From the NCBI GenBank assembly GCA_947455145.1, contig CANGME010000005.1, positions 124,001 through 188,000 on the forward strand: 64,000 nucleotides of DNA, written 5' to 3'. Under the pieces are notes generated by a model. That model did no database searches. It had not been told where the DNA came from and saw only the letters and a program-made list of their open reading frames with translations. Below are positions 62,456 through 64,000 of the stretch, piece after piece. A program made the position numbers and the translations under genes. Position 1 is the first letter of the stretch. Each line of letters starts with the position of its first letter. Source of the stretch: Comamonadaceae bacterium (lineage in GTDB: Bacteria; Pseudomonadota; Gammaproteobacteria; Burkholderiales; Burkholderiaceae_C).

Positions 62456-64000
62456 ATGCGCGATTTAGTACACAACTACCTGTCCAAAGTCATCTCTCGA
62501 CGCGGCTTTTTGGACAATATGAAAACCGCCGGTATGACGGTGGCTGCTGCCGAGTTGGTGCTGTCATCACTCAACAACGCAGCCCATGCTCAAACGCCAA
62601 CGCCTAGCGCGGGTGCTGCGGCCAACCCACCCGTCAAAACATTCACCGGCACAGGCGGCGCCTGCTTTGCCGAGCAGTTGATGGGCTGCGGTGTGAAGTA
62701 CATCTTCGGCAACTCCGCCAGTGAAGACGCGCAGTTTTACGAGGCGCTGGTAGACCGCCCCAAGCTGCAATACATCTTGACCCCGCACGAAGGCCCCGGC
62801 GCGGCCATGGCGGCGGGCTACATCAAGGCATCGCAAGAACCCACGCTGGTGATGCAGTCGGGCGCGGTGGGCTTGATGAACGCCATGGGCCAGGTGTTCA
62901 ACGCCTACAAAGAGCAAACGCCGCTGGTGGTTTACTCCTACCGCACCGAAAAATCCAAGCAAGGCGGTCGCGATGCGTTTGAAGAAATCGCCAACCAAGA
63001 GCAGGTGCTGCAGCCGCTGACCAAATACTCCTGGATGGCACGCGGCCCTTCGATGATTGCCGAGACCGTGCGCCACGCCTTCAAGACCGCCTGGACGCCG
63101 CCCAACGGCCCGACCTACCTCACCTGGCACTCTGACTACACGGACGAGCGCACCCGCACCGAGATCATTCAACAGAGCCACTTCGACACCCGCATGCGCG
63201 TGCGCCCCAACCCCACCGAGGTCGAGCGCGCCGCCAAGCTGCTGGTGGAGGCCAAGATGCCAGTGCTGGTGGTGGGCGATGAAATCTACAAAGCCAAAGC
63301 CGTCGCCAAGGTGGTGCGCCTGGCCGAGCTGCTGGGCATGCCAGTGACGCAAATGCGCCAAATGTGGGTGAACTTTCCCGAAGCGCACCCGCTGTGGGTG
63401 GGCAACGCACCGGCGGGCATACTGGCCTCCATCACGTGGCCTAAAAATTACGACGTGGCCATCAACATCGGCAACAAGATGCAGCACAACGGCGTGAACC
63501 CCATCGTCGGGCGCAACGTGAAGTTCATCGACATGCGCATCGACTACAACAACATGGGCAAGGTGATGAGCACCGACGTGCCGCTGGTGGCTGATGTGGG
63601 TCTGGGCCTGGACGATTTGCTCGCAGCGGTAGAGCAACTGATGACACCCGCCCTGCACGCCATGGCCGCCGAGCGTGCGGCCGAGGTGCGCAAATACACC
63701 ACGCAATCTCGCGCTATCCGTGCGGGCATCGTCAACAACCCCGAATGGAACAACTCACCCCTGATTGCCGACCGCGTGACCTGGGAAGTGGCCCAGTTTG
63801 CCGACACTGACGCCATCATCGTGCACGAGGCAGGCTCGGTCGCCATGCACTCGTTCAACTTCAACCCGGTGGGTGGGCGCGAGCTGTTTTTCTACTACGG
63901 TGGTCACTTGGGCTCCGGCGTGGGCACAGCGGCAGGCGTCAAGCTGGCGCGGCCCAACCAACAGGTGATTTGTCTGGTGGGCGATGGCTCTTTTTTATTC
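62456..64000 (+). CDS. Thiamine-diphosphate-dependent enzyme with a Tat signal, cut by the window end
   Basis: The frame is open from ATG 62456 through the last base (515 codons), so the C terminus is missing. It starts with a twin-arginine signal (ISRRGFLDNMKTAG, Arg15-Arg16) and a possible cleavage after AHA near residue 45; the hydrophobic part is short and contains a Glu. The mature part is a ThDP fold: the catalytic Glu112 in LTPHEGPGAAMAAGYI, a central domain, and the ThDP/Mg motif GDGS at ~509. It resembles acetolactate-synthase/benzoylformate-decarboxylase enzymes. GGAG precedes the ATG by 8 bases. The cytochrome c gene upstream suggests oxidative periplasmic chemistry. Confidence 0.85.
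   Translation, partial: MRDLVHNYLSKVISRRGFLDNMKTAGMTVAAAELVLSSLNNAAHAQTPTPSAGAAANPPVKTFTGTGGACFAEQLMGCGVKYIFGNSASEDAQFYEALVDRPKLQYILTPHEGPGAAMAAGYIKASQEPTLVMQSGAVGLMNAMGQVFNAYKEQTPLVVYSYRTEKSKQGGRDAFEEIANQEQVLQPLTKYSWMARGPSMIAETVRHAFKTAWTPPNGPTYLTWHSDYTDERTRTEIIQQSHFDTRMRVRPNPTEVERAAKLLVEAKMPVLVVGDEIYKAKAVAKVVRLAELLGMPVTQMRQMWVNFPEAHPLWVGNAPAGILASITWPKNYDVAINIGNKMQHNGVNPIVGRNVKFIDMRIDYNNMGKVMSTDVPLVADVGLGLDDLLAAVEQLMTPALHAMAAERAAEVRKYTTQSRAIRAGIVNNPEWNNSPLIADRVTWEVAQFADTDAIIVHEAGSVAMHSFNFNPVGGRELFFYYGGHLGSGVGTAAGVKLARPNQQVICLVGDGSFLF

Noticed and set aside
62567-63706. A 379-codon minus-strand frame
   Set aside because: Antisense of the TPP enzyme, whose frame stays open to the window end and carries ThDP motifs.

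Overview
The window reads as a chromosomal segment of a betaproteobacterium, most likely Burkholderiales and probably Comamonadaceae. This is inferred from the moderately high GC, two Bug-type (tripartite tricarboxylate) binding proteins, CaiB/BaiF and isoquinoline-1-oxidoreductase-like molybdenum enzymes, a DUF1631 protein, EttA, and two intergenic repeat types common in that group. No rRNA, tRNA, CRISPR array, transposase or phage gene was seen. The first gene (a possible Nudix protein) and the last gene (a thiamine-diphosphate enzyme) are cut by the window edges.

Layout. 1-8.5 kb: a DEDD exonuclease, then a minus-strand catabolic block: CoA-transferase, enoyl-CoA hydratase, quinone-reductase-like MDR enzyme, Bug binding protein, a two-subunit Mo/2Fe-2S dehydrogenase and a GNAT acetyltransferase. 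8.6-13 kb: hybrid histidine kinase, RluA, a YqjD/YqjE/YqjK-like membrane stress trio behind a possible FNR site, and UspA. 13.1-18.6 kb: a tightly packed minus-strand unit of acyl-CoA synthetase, voltage-gated K+ channel, luciferase-like monooxygenase, core MetE-type methyltransferase and 2OG-Fe(II) dioxygenase.

18.7-23.5 kb: a six-gene operon joining a second Mo/2Fe-2S dehydrogenase to SoxX, a SoxY-like protein with an AACLE arm, SoxZ and SoxA, without SoxB or SoxCD; a LuxR-type regulator converges on it. This is the most unusual system in the window.

24.7-38.2 kb: a copper-handling island: His/Cys-rich exported proteins, TolC-like lipoprotein, multicopper oxidase, cupredoxin, two CusF-like proteins, DUF411, DUF2933, a shortened isoprenylcysteine-methyltransferase-like protein, SHOCT protein, a cyclopropane-fatty-acid synthase gene interrupted by an in-frame TAG, PEP synthase and a CopA-type ATPase. 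The last two diverge around a near-consensus FNR site. 38.4-51.9 kb: mostly housekeeping (YidB-like, P1 peptidase, MazEF-type pair, TAXI protein, EttA, DUF1631, RhlE, thioesterase, GloA, SodC, MobA-like and XdhC molybdenum maturation factors, PdxH).

52-62 kb: a ~550-bp imperfect palindrome, AEC permease, exported metallo-beta-lactamase-fold hydrolase, GloB, Nudix hydrolase, AroE, sulfatase, Bug protein, two class II aldolases and a 4,5-dihydroxyphthalate-decarboxylase-like protein. 62-64 kb: a small cytochrome c followed by a TPP enzyme with an apparent Tat signal, suggesting periplasmic TPP chemistry. The two Mo dehydrogenases and the XdhC/MobA-like maturation pair probably work together, since XdhC proteins load the cofactor into this enzyme family.
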